The translations under genes and the position numbers were made by a program. Below, in pieces: positions 14,461 through 24,162 of a stretch of DNA of 64,000 nucleotides. The stretch covers positions 434,001-498,000 of the forward strand of contig JBAYIU010000001.1 of the NCBI GenBank assembly GCA_041665465.1, given 5' to 3'. This stretch comes from JACRPH01 sp041665465 (GTDB taxonomy: Archaea > Nanobdellota > Nanobdellia > Woesearchaeales > GW2011-AR9). A model generated the notes under the pieces. It was not told the DNA's origin, made no database searches, and saw only the letters and a program-made list of their open reading frames with translations. Position 1 is the first letter of the stretch. The number at the start of each line of letters is the position of its first letter.

Positions 14461-17400
14461 TTATTTACCTGCTCCACGTTCTAATCTTTCTCTTAGTTGC
14501 ACCAGTCCAGGATAATATTTTTGCTGGCCAGCCGGAGGTAGTTTTAAGTAATTGTTATACATCTCTAAGTAAATCTTTTTTTGATCTACAAAACCGGCTT
14601 GAGTAGATTTCTGGATCAGTTCATCCATCTTCTTTTCAGCTTTAAGTTGAACTTCTATCTCTTCACGAAGATTAGTTACATGAGCATAGAAATTCTGTTT
14701 TTTCTTTTCAGACAATTTCATATACAGATTGTATGCTCCGAGATAATGTTCCTTAAGTAACTCCGTATTTGCTTCTGCTAATACAGGAGTGGTTTTCTTC
14801 AATTTTCTTCTAAGTCGATTAACGGGAGCAGCTAAATACCAATAACTATAAATCCCCCCAAACAAAGCGGCAGCAGCTAATGAAGATAAGGTAATGGTTC
14901 TGGTTATTCCAGGGTCAGTTAAAGGTTGAGGCAAGATATCTTCGATTACTTGAGAGAATCCGCCGGAAGGAGTAGACGGAACAGAAGGAGTGTAAATTAC
15001 TTCCACTTCTCCGGTACAGCTACGTGACTCACTAGGTCTAGTTTGAGTAATAATCGTATCCACTTGGTCTAATGATTTTTTATAACTGCAATCATTACTA
15101 TCATAACATACTCTAGTTTGTCTGCTTTGCTGACAACTGTTCCAAGCTCCGCATTGCCAAGACTGAGTACAAGAGACGGAAGTAATGTTTTGAACTTTAA
15201 CAGATGAAGATGATCCTCCACCTCCTCCTCCTCCACCACTAGAGGAAGAACTTCCCGGGGTACTACAAACACCCGCAGAACAAGTCTGTCCTGCAGAACA
15301 AGTTACTAAAGCAACAACAACGTTGCCTGGACAGCTAATACCCGTAGCAGAACAAGTGGCAGCAACAGTAGTACAAGAAGAACCACTTAAGTTAACTGCA
15401 CCAGTCAAGGGTAGATAATCTCCACCAGCAGTAATATTGTTAGAGTTATTGTAAGGAATCAGAGTATTACCGACACCGTCAGCAGTAACGTTCCAAGGAG
15501 TTACGTTGTACACCCCAGTAGCACTTTCGTTATCTAGTCCAGCATAATTGCTCCAATAATTCCCACCACTACAATTTCCTCCGATAACGTTACGATAAGA
15601 AGAATTACAACTATAACTTAAGTTCCATAAATTTAAGCCATCAGCAACAGCATTGTTGGTGTTATTGAAATGGTTATTGTAAATTAAGTTATAAGTAGCA
15701 GAGGTTAAATTTATTCCAATAGTAGAATTAGTAATAGAACTGTTGGTGAGAGTATTATTATAAGAGTTAGATATCCACACTGAAGTAACGGTTCCGTTAA
15801 AGGTATTGGTAGTTAAATTTGTATAATTGGTATAACTTAAGCGAACATTGCCTAACGTGTTCAAATAGAATAAGTTGTTTCGCAGAGTGTTATTTCCGGA
15901 ACTAACTGATTCATATCCGTAAGTGTTTCTGTAAATCTGATTAGAGCTAATGTTATTATTATATCCCCGAGTGATATTGATTCCATAACTGTTATTATAG
16001 ATAACCATCGAACTAATTAAACTAGAATTAGTGTTATTTAATTGAACACCCAGGGTAAAGTTTTGGACGTAACAGTTAGTTAGGTTTAATCCTGTCCTAC
16101 CATTGGCAATGAAAGCTGCTCCACTGGCATTTCCAGAGATGGTCCAGCCCCCACAATTAAACTTAAGATTGTCAGAAGTAAAAGTAAAACAATCACCAGT
16201 AGCATTTACAGTTTTTCCCAGAGTAACATTAGTTGTAACATTACCACAGGAAATCTTACCCAGTTCAGTTAAGGGCAGATAATCAGTTCCTTTTACTCCT
16301 CCACTGGAATTAGTGAGATTATAATAATAATTTTCTCCATAACCATCAACATCTACATCCCATCCTTCATAGTCGCTCCAGTAATTTCCACCATAAGCAG
16401 CAATACCTAAAATATTAGACGCTGATCCCGCAGTAATGTTCCAGTTATTGGTTCCCTCATCTCTAACGTTAACAGTATTGTTGAAATAGTTGTTGAAAAT
16501 GCTATTGTTGTAAGATTGACTTAGATTCAGTCCAAGTCCGTTTCCTCTGAAGTAGTTGTTGCTAAGGAAACTATTATTGGTCAAAATAAACTGAACCCCG
16601 ATAGTATTATTAGTGATATTACTATGGGTAATATTTATTCCAGAAGAAGGATCAACATATATTCCGGTACTAAAGTTCTGAATGTTAGCATTCTTGATAA
16701 CTATGCCAGTACGATTAACGAGATTTAATCCAATCCCACTATTGTTTCCTTTTAAGGTATATCCATTAAAGTCAATAGTAATTCCATCAGCCAACACATT
16801 TAAGGCAGAAGTACTAGTATTACAATTGATGTTATTGGTGAAAGTATAACTATACAATATACTGGCACCACAAACATCTGCACTGTTTAATACCAGAACC
16901 GAACTAGTGTTAGTGACATTACTCAATTTATAATAAGGACCACTGGAACTAAAGTTTATTCCAGCTACCGTCCCAATTGAAGTAAAGTTGATTCTTCCTA
17001 GACAGGTCTCATTAGCATAATTTACATCGTAAAGGTCTGGACAGAGATATACTCCTTTATCCAATCCATAGTTGTGATAGACATACAAATTATAAGCTGA
17101 TCCAAGATTACTCACTCCGCTTTTGTTGAGAGCAGTTTTGTTAGCATTAAGATTAACCTTTAAGTTACTAGTGTCCACGTTAGATTGATTGAATAATCCA
17201 GTTAATTCTACATAAGCATTACCAGCTAGAGTATAATTAATTAATTGTACTTGGTTTGGAACTACCGACCCATCTACTAAAGCCCCAGAGACGTTGCTAT
17301 TTGCACTCATAGTAGCAGCCACCCCCGCATCAGGTTTAAAGTATTGTCGAGCTACAAATAAAACTAAAGGCAAATTATCTCGGGTAGAACCAGAGACAGT

Positions 17401-20400
17401 ATAATAATTGGGCTGATCTCCCACTCCGTCACCTTGATCTCCGTCATTTTCTCCATTATCTAATCCGTAATAATCAGAATAGAAGTTTCCTCCCTGACAA
17501 GGTCCTCCGACGATATTAGGGGTTACGCAATTGTAAGTATAATTCCAAGAATTACTAGAATCATCCACCACATTCTTGGTGTTTTCTAGATAATTGTTAT
17601 ACAAGACATTACTAGTAGAACTGCTGATATTTATTCCTACTACGTTACTTCTGATCCAATTGCTATATAGATCGTTAAGATTTGAAGAGGATCTTAAAGA
17701 TAATCCATAGGTAGTATTTTGAATAGTATTGGAATAAATTTGTGACGAACTAACTCCCAACAGATCAAAGGCAGTACCAAGAATATTATTTACATTATTA
17801 CCCGAAATTGTTCCAGAGGTAAATCCATTAACAGATAGATAACTAAAAGTATTATCTGCAACAGCAGAACCAGAAGAGGTGGAAACAGTAACATTAATCA
17901 TATCGTTGCTACTTAAATTAAAAGAGTCCGATCCCCGGATTTCTACCATAAAGGTGAGATTATTATCATTGATTCTTACATTCGGAGAATCAGCGAGGGT
18001 TAGATTTTGGGAGATATAATTGTAACTGAATATGGAAGAAGGCACCGTATTCAAACTCAAACTAGTATAAAGAGTATTGTTATGCAAAGTAACACTAGAA
18101 CTATCATTTATTACTGTACCAGGGGATAAAGAGGAATTAATGATATTTCTTTCTAAGTATAAACTATTAGAAGAGCTAACCACTTGCACTCCATTAGAAC
18201 CACCAGTAATACTGTTATTCACAAACCGGTTTGCTAAAGAACCAGAAAGGTAGACATTAGCAGTATTATTATATAGAGTATTATTGGTAAAATTATTATA
18301 ACTAGAGGTAGTGGAATAGATCCCATAACTGGTATGACCAGTAAGAGTATTATTTAAGAAATAATTATAGTTACTATTATCTTTGATACGAATAGCTTCA
18401 GTAGCAGCACTCAAAGTGTTATGATAAAATATACTGTTAGATGTATTCTTGTTTACGAACAGAGAATAAACATCACTTCCAGTGATGTTATTGGAAGTAA
18501 CATTAGCGCCTCTAGAATTGACTAAATAAATACCATGATAATTGTCCCAGAGGGTATTTCCATAGATTTCAGACCCAGGACTGTTAAATCCATAGATCCC
18601 ATAGAATTTCTTCTGCAGATTAATAGTATTATCACGAATAATGGTATCAGTAGAACTGATAGAATAGATGCCATTATTATCATTAGTTAAGGTATTATCT
18701 ACAATGGTAGTATTTTGAGAATTGAACTGATAAATTGCATAAAAGTCATTGTTATAAATATTGTTACTCCCATTAATACGAATATTACTAGAGTCCTGAA
18801 CATTAATCCCATAATAGAAATTGGAAATGTTACAATTCTTGATAATAACACCATTTCTACTACCAACATATATCCCTGAACCGGTTCCATCTCCGACTAA
18901 CAAGTGACCATCACAATCTAAAGTGATCCCATCTGCAACGACAACTAATCCGTTTCCACCAGAAGAACAATTAATGGTTTGATCAATTTTAGTGTCTTTA
19001 GTTATGGTGATCGGACATAAGGTTCCTCCAACCGTGCCATTTAAGGAAGTATAAGGGAGATAATCTCCTCCAAAACTTAACCCGGTTGAATAAGGAATTT
19101 GGGTATCTCCTATTCCATCGTTAGGGTTGTTATAAGGATAAGCGTTTAATCCGGAATCTGTCCCAGCATAATCATTCCAGAAGTTTCCTCCAGTACAATT
19201 TCCGCCAAGGATATTACTATATCCAGCGGTGCAAGAATAAGAAACATTCCAAGTGTTATTACTCTGAGGGTCCGCATAAGCATTATAGGTGTTGGTGAAA
19301 TTATTGTTAAATATCCTATTTCCGGCAGAAGTATTGAAATATACTCCTCGCAAACTATTTTGATAAATCCAGTTGGTGGTTAGATTATTATCAGTTGCAT
19401 AAGTAGCAAAATAAACACCATAACTATTATTATAAATACTGTTGTTATACAACACGTTCTGCGAAGAGATTGAGGAAATATATAATCCATAAGTGGTAGA
19501 ATAAATAGAGTTAAGATAAACCGAAGCATTCTTTACCTGATTGAAATAAATTCCCTTTTGATCTTGAGATAGGATATTGTTGTTCAGAGTGATATTATTT
19601 GAATTATACCCGTAAATTCCATTGGTAAAATTTAGAAGGGTACAATTGGTGATTTTAACATTATTTTTCCCGTTGATATAAACCCCGTTGTCTGTACCAT
19701 TACCAGTAATAGAATGACCCACACAATCAAGAGTAATGCCATCACTCAACAGGCTAAAACAAGTTCCGTTATAAGTAAGATTCTGAGCAAGGATCAAGTT
19801 AGAAGTAACATTCCCACAATGAACCACTAAAGGAAGATAATCTCCCCCGGTAGAAATCCTATTTGAATCGTTAAAAGGTAATACCGTATCTCCGATCCCA
19901 TCGTTAGAAATGTTTAAGGGAGTACTATTACCGCTCCCATCGTCTATACCATTATAATTATGCCAGAAATTTCCACCCATGCAAGTTCCGCCCAAAAGGT
20001 TTGATGCGCCATTACAGGAATAACTAGTATTATAGAAATTAGTCCCGTTATCCACTGCATCGTTAGTATTGTCGAAGAGGTTGTTGTATACAAAATTACT
20101 ACTAGAAGCACTTAGATTAATTCCAAAAGACTTCCCTTGTAAGGTATTTGAGGTCAAGGTATTGTTATAAGACCTTAATAGGTGTATCCCAGTAATGCCG
20201 GTTCCACTGAAAACGTTGTTGTTTAAGGTGGAAGAGTTGGAATAGATTAAATAAATATTGTCCTGAACATCAGATCCGAAAGAGTTACTTAATACAGAAC
20301 TGTTTGCAAGTGAGGTAGAATAAATACTGTAATTGTTGTACATGAAGTAGTTGTTACTAAGATTAACCCTACTGGTACTTAAAACAGAGAACACCCCGTA

Positions 20401-23400
20401 AGTGTTATTGTTAATGGTGCTATTGAAAAGAGTAGTACTATTGGCTGAACTTAAATACATTCCATAAGTGAAGTTGTACAACTTACAGTTTTTTACAATT
20501 GTCCCGGTTTTTCCAGTAATATTGATGGCTGTCCCATTTACCCCGATCCCCGTACCAATAATATAATATCCACCACAATCAATAGTTAAATTATTATTAT
20601 TAACCACTAAACAATTTACAGAGGAAGGAGTAAGGTTACGACTAAGAGTGATAGAGTTCCCAATTGTTCCGCAAGAGATATTGGCTGCTTTTAAAGGAGA
20701 ATTATCTAGAATCGAGTTAGGGAGTAAAGAGTATGAAGTATCTCCCAACCCATCATTATCCACATCTAGACCAGTATAACCACTCCAGAAGTTTCCACCC
20801 AAATATGGTCCGCCAATAATGTTCAGGGCAAGGGTCTTGCTAATGTTCCATAAATTCGATCCATCATCGTATCCATCTCTTCCGCCGGTAGAATTATCAA
20901 TATAATTGTCATAGATAGTGTTATTATAAGATTCGTTTAAATAGAGATAATAAGTAGTGATATTATGGATAGTGTTACTTTTAAGAGTGTTATTCCTAGA
21001 GGAATTTAACACAAACCCATAAGCTCCACCGTATACTTGAACTCCTTCAAACTGATTAAGGATAGAATTATTTAACAAAACATTAATGGTGTTATTATGG
21101 ATAATAACATTGGTCCCATAAGGAGTAGCTCCAGAAGTATTAGTGTTAAAAAGATAAACCCCATAACTATTATTATAAATTTCAACGTCGCTATAATTCC
21201 CTAGAGTTAATCCGTTAACCCCAGTAGCGTAAATTCCATAGGAACCGCCAAAGAGATCTGCGTCAAGGAAAACATTATTTGAACGGTTTAACAACACATT
21301 TCCTAGAGGATTATTATAGATGGTAGCTCCACGAATGTTCACATCAGAATCATACTGATATAACCCGAAAGAGTTGTTATACACTTCTCCAGTAATCCCG
21401 TATGAACTAGAACTATGTGCTGCATCTAAGAAATAACCATACCTATTCCCAAAGACCTGATTGTAATTATAAGTGGAATTACATTCGGTAGGGCAACTAG
21501 AATAATCAGAATCACAACTGGTGGTACAAGAAGTACCATAACTGGTTTCACAATTATTCTGACAGGTAGCAATAGAACAAGCAGAAGTGCAAGAAGTCCC
21601 ATAATTAGTAGAAGCGCTAGTTAAGCAAGTATCATAAGTTGAAGTAGCAGTATTATTACAGTTAGTATAATTAACATCTAAACAGATATATTCACATTGG
21701 ACATATTGAGGAGTACTCTGATTATATCCCAGACAAACACTATGGCAAGTTTGATAGGTAGAAGTGCAGCTGGTTAAGGAGGTAGTCTTGTTAGAAATAC
21801 AAGAATTAACCATGGTGTTGTAATTATTATTACAGGTAGTATTACAGGTGCTAGCGTTTGTAGTACATTGACTATTACAAGAAGTATATTCCGAAGAACA
21901 AGAATTAACACAGTCAGTATGTACTCCATCACATCCGTTAGTACAACTAGCAACATTATTAGAACCGCCCAAATCACTTAAAGTAGAACTGATTACCTTA
22001 ATTCCCTCGTTAGTATTGTTGTAAACCCGATTATTATAGATGCTGTTAGAATCAGAGCTAGCAATCCATATCCCTTGATTATTGTTGTGAATAATGTTTG
22101 AACTGATAGTATTTCCTTCTGAAGCATCACTTAGATAAATTGCAGCAGTAGATTGATTACGGAAGGTATTAGAAATAATAATATTATCTCCGCCACCGGG
22201 TTTAGCAGTTTGTAAATGTACCCCAAACTGCTGCCAAACCCCATTAAGAGCATATAAGGTACTATTTTGAAGAGTCACGTTAGTAACTAATGACCCCAAA
22301 TACACTCCAGTAAGATTATTATCATGGATAGTTAAATTAGTTAGAGTAACATTAGACGAACTTTGAATAAATATTCCGTAAGTAAATTTAGAGATATCAC
22401 AGTTTTTAATTTCTACATTGTTTACGTTAACTATTTCTATCCCTCTCATGTCCGTAGCATTTGCTCCAGTACCAATCAAACTAAACCCATTACAGTTCAA
22501 AGTAGCGTTACTACAGACAATAGAAATACCTTCTCCAGAATTAGCAGGACTAGTAAGGTTTTCGGTCATGGTCTGGAGGACGCAAACCACCCCCGGGACG
22601 TTAAGATAAACTAAAGGATATAAATCACCAACATGAGCATCAAGAATTCCTCCCCCTTGATGTGGAACTTGAGTATCACCTAATCTGTCCCCGTCGTTAT
22701 CCATCCCACCGTAATCTTCCCAATAATTTCCTCCCAAACAAGGACCACCAATGATGTTAGTAGTACTATACCCCAACGCTTCATAAGTGGAAGAAGTACC
22801 AGGATAAATTGTACTAGGACAAGTTCGATTATAATACCAGAAATTGTAACTTACCGTATCTTCACAAGCGTTTTTAGTTGTAGCTGTTCCATTCAAGAAC
22901 TTGTTATTCCAAATGTAATTGTTTCTGGTTGAAGAAGCAGGATTATTACCTATATTAGTGATGTTCACACCACAAGCAGTATTATTAAAGAAGATACTCC
23001 CATGAATAGAACTATTGGTCCCATTATTAATGTAAACGCCCTGAGTATTATTCTTGAAGTAACTGTCTACCACTTGAGTATTGGTAGCATTAGGATCTAT
23101 ACGCACCCCCATATCGAAATTAGAAATATTACAATTCTTTACCACCACATTAGTTCTTCCTGGCTCGACCCATACACCCGCTAAAGAACCATTCCCACAA
23201 CCACTTGAACATTGAATGATGTGGTTTTGACAATCAAAAACTATATTATCGGCATCAATAATAAATCCGTGAGAGTTAGTACAATAATAATCATGACCGA
23301 TGTTGCTTACTGAATCTCGCACTGAAACATTACAACTAAAAACAGATTCAATCCCAATAGAAGCACCAGTCAATGAATTGTTGGTAGCAAGATATACCCC

Positions 23401-23493
23401 ACCAGCTAAAGCTATAACTAAAGCTACGGCTACACCTATCAGGGCAAACACCCCTCTTTTTTTCCAATTCATCTTGGCTCTTTTCTCGTTCAT
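14461..23493 (-). CDS. Giant beta-helix cell-surface protein, 3010 residues
   Basis: An N-terminal hydrophobic segment (about 13-35) acts as signal or anchor. Most of the protein is right-handed beta-helix of NosD/CASH type, Asn/Ser/Thr-rich with many N-glycosylation sites. Seven large modules each end in a GGNxWxxYxGxD...GDYLPL block, near residues 250, 905, 1180, 1450, 2015, 2380 and 2660; several carry DxDxDG calcium-like loops. Residues about 511-672 are a Cys-rich insertion. After a Ser/Gly linker (about 2750) comes a TSP1-like WQCGAWNSC segment (about 2771-2829), a membrane helix (about 2865-2890) and a cytoplasmic helical tail. ATG 23493 is 18-20 nt from a TATA box, so Met8 (23472) is a possible start. 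Role in adhesion or cell contact is inference. Confidence 0.85.
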   Translation of the reverse strand: MNEKRAKMNWKKRGVFALIGVAVALVIALAGGVYLATNNSLTGASIGIESVFSCNVSVRDSVSNIGHDYYCTNSHGFIIDADNIVFDCQNHIIQCSSGCGNGSLAGVWVEPGRTNVVVKNCNISNFDMGVRIDPNATNTQVVDSYFKNNTQGVYINNGTNSSIHGSIFFNNTACGVNITNIGNNPASSTRNNYIWNNKFLNGTATTKNACEDTVSYNFWYYNRTCPSTIYPGTSSTYEALGYSTTNIIGGPCLGGNYWEDYGGMDNDGDRLGDTQVPHQGGGILDAHVGDLYPLVYLNVPGVVCVLQTMTENLTSPANSGEGISIVCSNATLNCNGFSLIGTGANATDMRGIEIVNVNNVEIKNCDISKFTYGIFIQSSSNVTLTNLTIHDNNLTGVYLGSLVTNVTLQNSTLYALNGVWQQFGVHLQTAKPGGGDNIIISNTFRNQSTAAIYLSDASEGNTISSNIIHNNNQGIWIASSDSNSIYNNRVYNNTNEGIKVISSTLSDLGGSNNVASCTNGCDGVHTDCVNSCSSEYTSCNSQCTTNASTCNTTCNNNYNTMVNSCISNKTTSLTSCTSTYQTCHSVCLGYNQSTPQYVQCEYICLDVNYTNCNNTATSTYDTCLTSASTNYGTSCTSACSIATCQNNCETSYGTSCTTSCDSDYSSCPTECNSTYNYNQVFGNRYGYFLDAAHSSSSYGITGEVYNNSFGLYQYDSDVNIRGATIYNNPLGNVLLNRSNNVFLDADLFGGSYGIYATGVNGLTLGNYSDVEIYNNSYGVYLFNTNTSGATPYGTNVIIHNNTINVLLNNSILNQFEGVQVYGGAYGFVLNSSRNNTLKSNTIHNITTYYLYLNESYNNTIYDNYIDNSTGGRDGYDDGSNLWNISKTLALNIIGGPYLGGNFWSGYTGLDVDNDGLGDTSYSLLPNSILDNSPLKAANISCGTIGNSITLSRNLTPSSVNCLVVNNNNLTIDCGGYYIIGTGIGVNGTAINITGKTGTIVKNCKLYNFTYGMYLSSANSTTLFNSTINNNTYGVFSVLSTSRVNLSNNYFMYNNYSIYSTSLANSSVLSNSFGSDVQDNIYLIYSNSSTLNNNVFSGTGITGIHLLRSYNNTLTSNTLQGKSFGINLSASSSNFVYNNLFDNTNDAVDNGTNFYNTSYSCNGASNLLGGTCMGGNFWHNYNGIDDGSGNSTPLNISNDGIGDTVLPFNDSNRISTGGDYLPLVVHCGNVTSNLILAQNLTYNGTCFSLLSDGITLDCVGHSITGNGTDNGVYINGKNNVKITNCTLLNFTNGIYGYNSNNITLNNNILSQDQKGIYFNQVKNASVYLNSIYSTTYGLYISSISSQNVLYNNSIYNNSYGVYFATYATDNNLTTNWIYQNSLRGVYFNTSAGNRIFNNNFTNTYNAYADPQSNNTWNVSYSCTAGYSNILGGNCTGGNFWNDYAGTDSGLNAYPYNNPNDGIGDTQIPYSTGLSFGGDYLPYTSLNGTVGGTLCPITITKDTKIDQTINCSSGGNGLVVVADGITLDCDGHLLVGDGTGSGIYVGSRNGVIIKNCNISNFYYGINVQDSSNIRINGSNNIYNNDFYAIYQFNSQNTTIVDNTLTNDNNGIYSISSTDTIIRDNTINLQKKFYGIYGFNSPGSEIYGNTLWDNYHGIYLVNSRGANVTSNNITGSDVYSLFVNKNTSNSIFYHNTLSAATEAIRIKDNSNYNYFLNNTLTGHTSYGIYSTTSSYNNFTNNTLYNNTANVYLSGSLANRFVNNSITGGSNGVQVVSSSNSLYLERNIINSSLSPGTVINDSSSVTLHNNTLYTSLSLNTVPSSIFSYNYISQNLTLADSPNVRINDNNLTFMVEIRGSDSFNLSSNDMINVTVSTSSGSAVADNTFSYLSVNGFTSGTISGNNVNNILGTAFDLLGVSSSQIYSNTIQNTTYGLSLRSSSNLNDLYSNWIRSNVVGINISSSTSNVLYNNYLENTKNVVDDSSNSWNYTYNCVTPNIVGGPCQGGNFYSDYYGLDNGENDGDQGDGVGDQPNYYTVSGSTRDNLPLVLFVARQYFKPDAGVAATMSANSNVSGALVDGSVVPNQVQLINYTLAGNAYVELTGLFNQSNVDTSNLKVNLNANKTALNKSGVSNLGSAYNLYVYHNYGLDKGVYLCPDLYDVNYANETCLGRINFTSIGTVAGINFSSSGPYYKLSNVTNTSSVLVLNSADVCGASILYSYTFTNNINCNTSTSALNVLADGITIDFNGYTLKGNNSGIGLNLVNRTGIVIKNANIQNFSTGIYVDPSSGINITHSNITNNTIGVQFILTNNSFLSNNYFRGNGLGLNLSQSYNNSIFNNYFNNTVNVRDEGTNNWNITAGSASNILGIAAYGGNYWSDYEGWDVDVDGYGENYYYNLTNSSGGVKGTDYLPLTELGKISCGNVTTNVTLGKTVNATGDCFTFTSDNLKFNCGGWTISGNASGAAFIANGRTGLNLTNCYVQNFTLGVQLNNTNSSLISSMVIYNNSYGINITRGYNNNISSNQIYRNTYGYESVSSGNNTLRNNLFYLNTLGNVRLSYTNYTNLTTNTFNGTVTSVWISNSYNNTLTNSSITNSTIGINLTSATYNLIYNNHFNNTNNAVADGLNLWNLSYSCNSSYRNVIGGNCSGGNYWSNYAGLDNESATGVYNVTPWNVTADGVGNTLIPYNNSNNITAGGDYLPLTGAVNLSGSSCTTVAATCSATGISCPGNVVVALVTCSAGQTCSAGVCSTPGSSSSSGGGGGGGGSSSSVKVQNITSVSCTQSWQCGAWNSCQQSRQTRVCYDSNDCSYKKSLDQVDTIITQTRPSESRSCTGEVEVIYTPSVPSTPSGGFSQVIEDILPQPLTDPGITRTITLSSLAAAALFGGIYSYWYLAAPVNRLRRKLKKTTPVLAEANTELLKEHYLGAYNLYMKLSEKKKQNFYAHVTNLREEIEVQLKAEKKMDELIQKSTQAGFVDQKKIYLEMYNNYLKLPPAGQQKYYPGLVQLRERLERGAGK

Positions 23494-23526
23494 GTGGTAG
23501 GGATTAAAGGTATATAAACCTTTGGT

Positions 23527-23700
23527 TTAACTTTTTGAGGATTTATCTTCGCTAAATTCTATATACCAAACATCACGTTTGGAATCATATTTGAACACAA
23601 TATTATTCTTTTTATTAAGGTCTAATTTGAACAGAAGAGGCCGAGGAATAGTGGTTTCGAAAGAGCTTCCTCTTTGGTAAAGTTTACGTTTGAATTCCAA
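23527..23700 (-). CDS. AbrB/SpoVT-like small protein, 57 residues
   Basis: A short gene starting at a TTG. It reads LEFKRKLYQRGSSFETTIPR (initiator Met in the protein), then PLLFKLDLNKKNNIVFKYD and KRDVWYIEFSED. The RGxSxxxTIP core is that of swapped-hairpin AbrB domains that bind DNA as dimers. TTTATAAATAG (23723-23735) lies about 28 nt upstream, giving a leaderless mRNA. It lies 33 nt before the giant surface protein gene, on the same strand, so it could regulate it. Confidence 0.7.
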   Translation of the reverse strand: MEFKRKLYQRGSSFETTIPRPLLFKLDLNKKNNIVFKYDSKRDVWYIEFSEDKSSKS

Positions 23701-23722
23701 GTTATAAGTACTTATTTTATTA

Positions 23723-23735
23723 CTATTTATAAAAC
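23723..23735 (-). promoter_or_regulatory. TATA box of the AbrB-like gene
   Basis: The minus strand reads GTTTTATAAATAG, 23-35 nt before the TTG start. This spacing is the main support for the TTG start. Confidence 0.6.
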
Positions 23736-23824
23736 TTACTCTTAGATTTATTTTTATACTTATATTTATACTTATTCAAAGAGAGGATTAAATTTATATA
23801 GTTTAGGGGAATTACTAATTAACA

Positions 23825-24124
23825 ATGGGCCCTAAACAAAAAAAAGAGATTGCTCTGATAATTGGAGCAGTATTAATAGTAGTGATATTAGGAGGAGTGT
23901 TAACTTTTCAGAATCAAAAGAATTTTGCTGGAGCAGCTACCACCAGAATTTCTAACCTTCCTGATAACCCAGGAGTATTATCATTATTAAACGAGAAGTG
24001 TAATGTAGTTCGTGGGAATGGTGCTTGTAATTCTTTATGTAAGGGATTAACTTGTGTTCCATTAGAAGATAATTGTGATAGGGTTGTAGAGAATAATAAA
24101 TGTTATTGCTGTGCTAGTTCTTAG
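23825..24124 (+). CDS. Membrane-anchored small Cys-rich protein
   Basis: 99 residues. A positively charged N-terminus (MGPKQKKE) precedes one membrane helix (about 9-28), leaving the C-terminal part outside. The end has CNSLC, then C, C, CYCC, a pattern shared with the 142-residue protein at 29290 and the C-terminus of the 1352-residue protein. All cysteines are outside and probably disulfide-bonded. No family recognised. Confidence 0.7.
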   Translation: MGPKQKKEIALIIGAVLIVVILGGVLTFQNQKNFAGAATTRISNLPDNPGVLSLLNEKCNVVRGNGACNSLCKGLTCVPLEDNCDRVVENNKCYCCASS

Positions 24125-24162
24125 AAAACCTTAAATAGGGGTTGTACTTCTAAAGTAGTAAA

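Noticed and set aside
15069..22614. Several 60-85 codon frames inside the giant surface gene on both strands
   Set aside because: They are shadows of a long, low-complexity coding frame and lack promoters or start signals.
14461..23493. Repetitive appearance as tandem DNA repeats or CRISPR-like array
   Set aside because: The repetition is at protein level only (Asn/Ser/Thr-rich beta-helix rungs); the DNA copies are diverged and have no constant repeat or spacer length.
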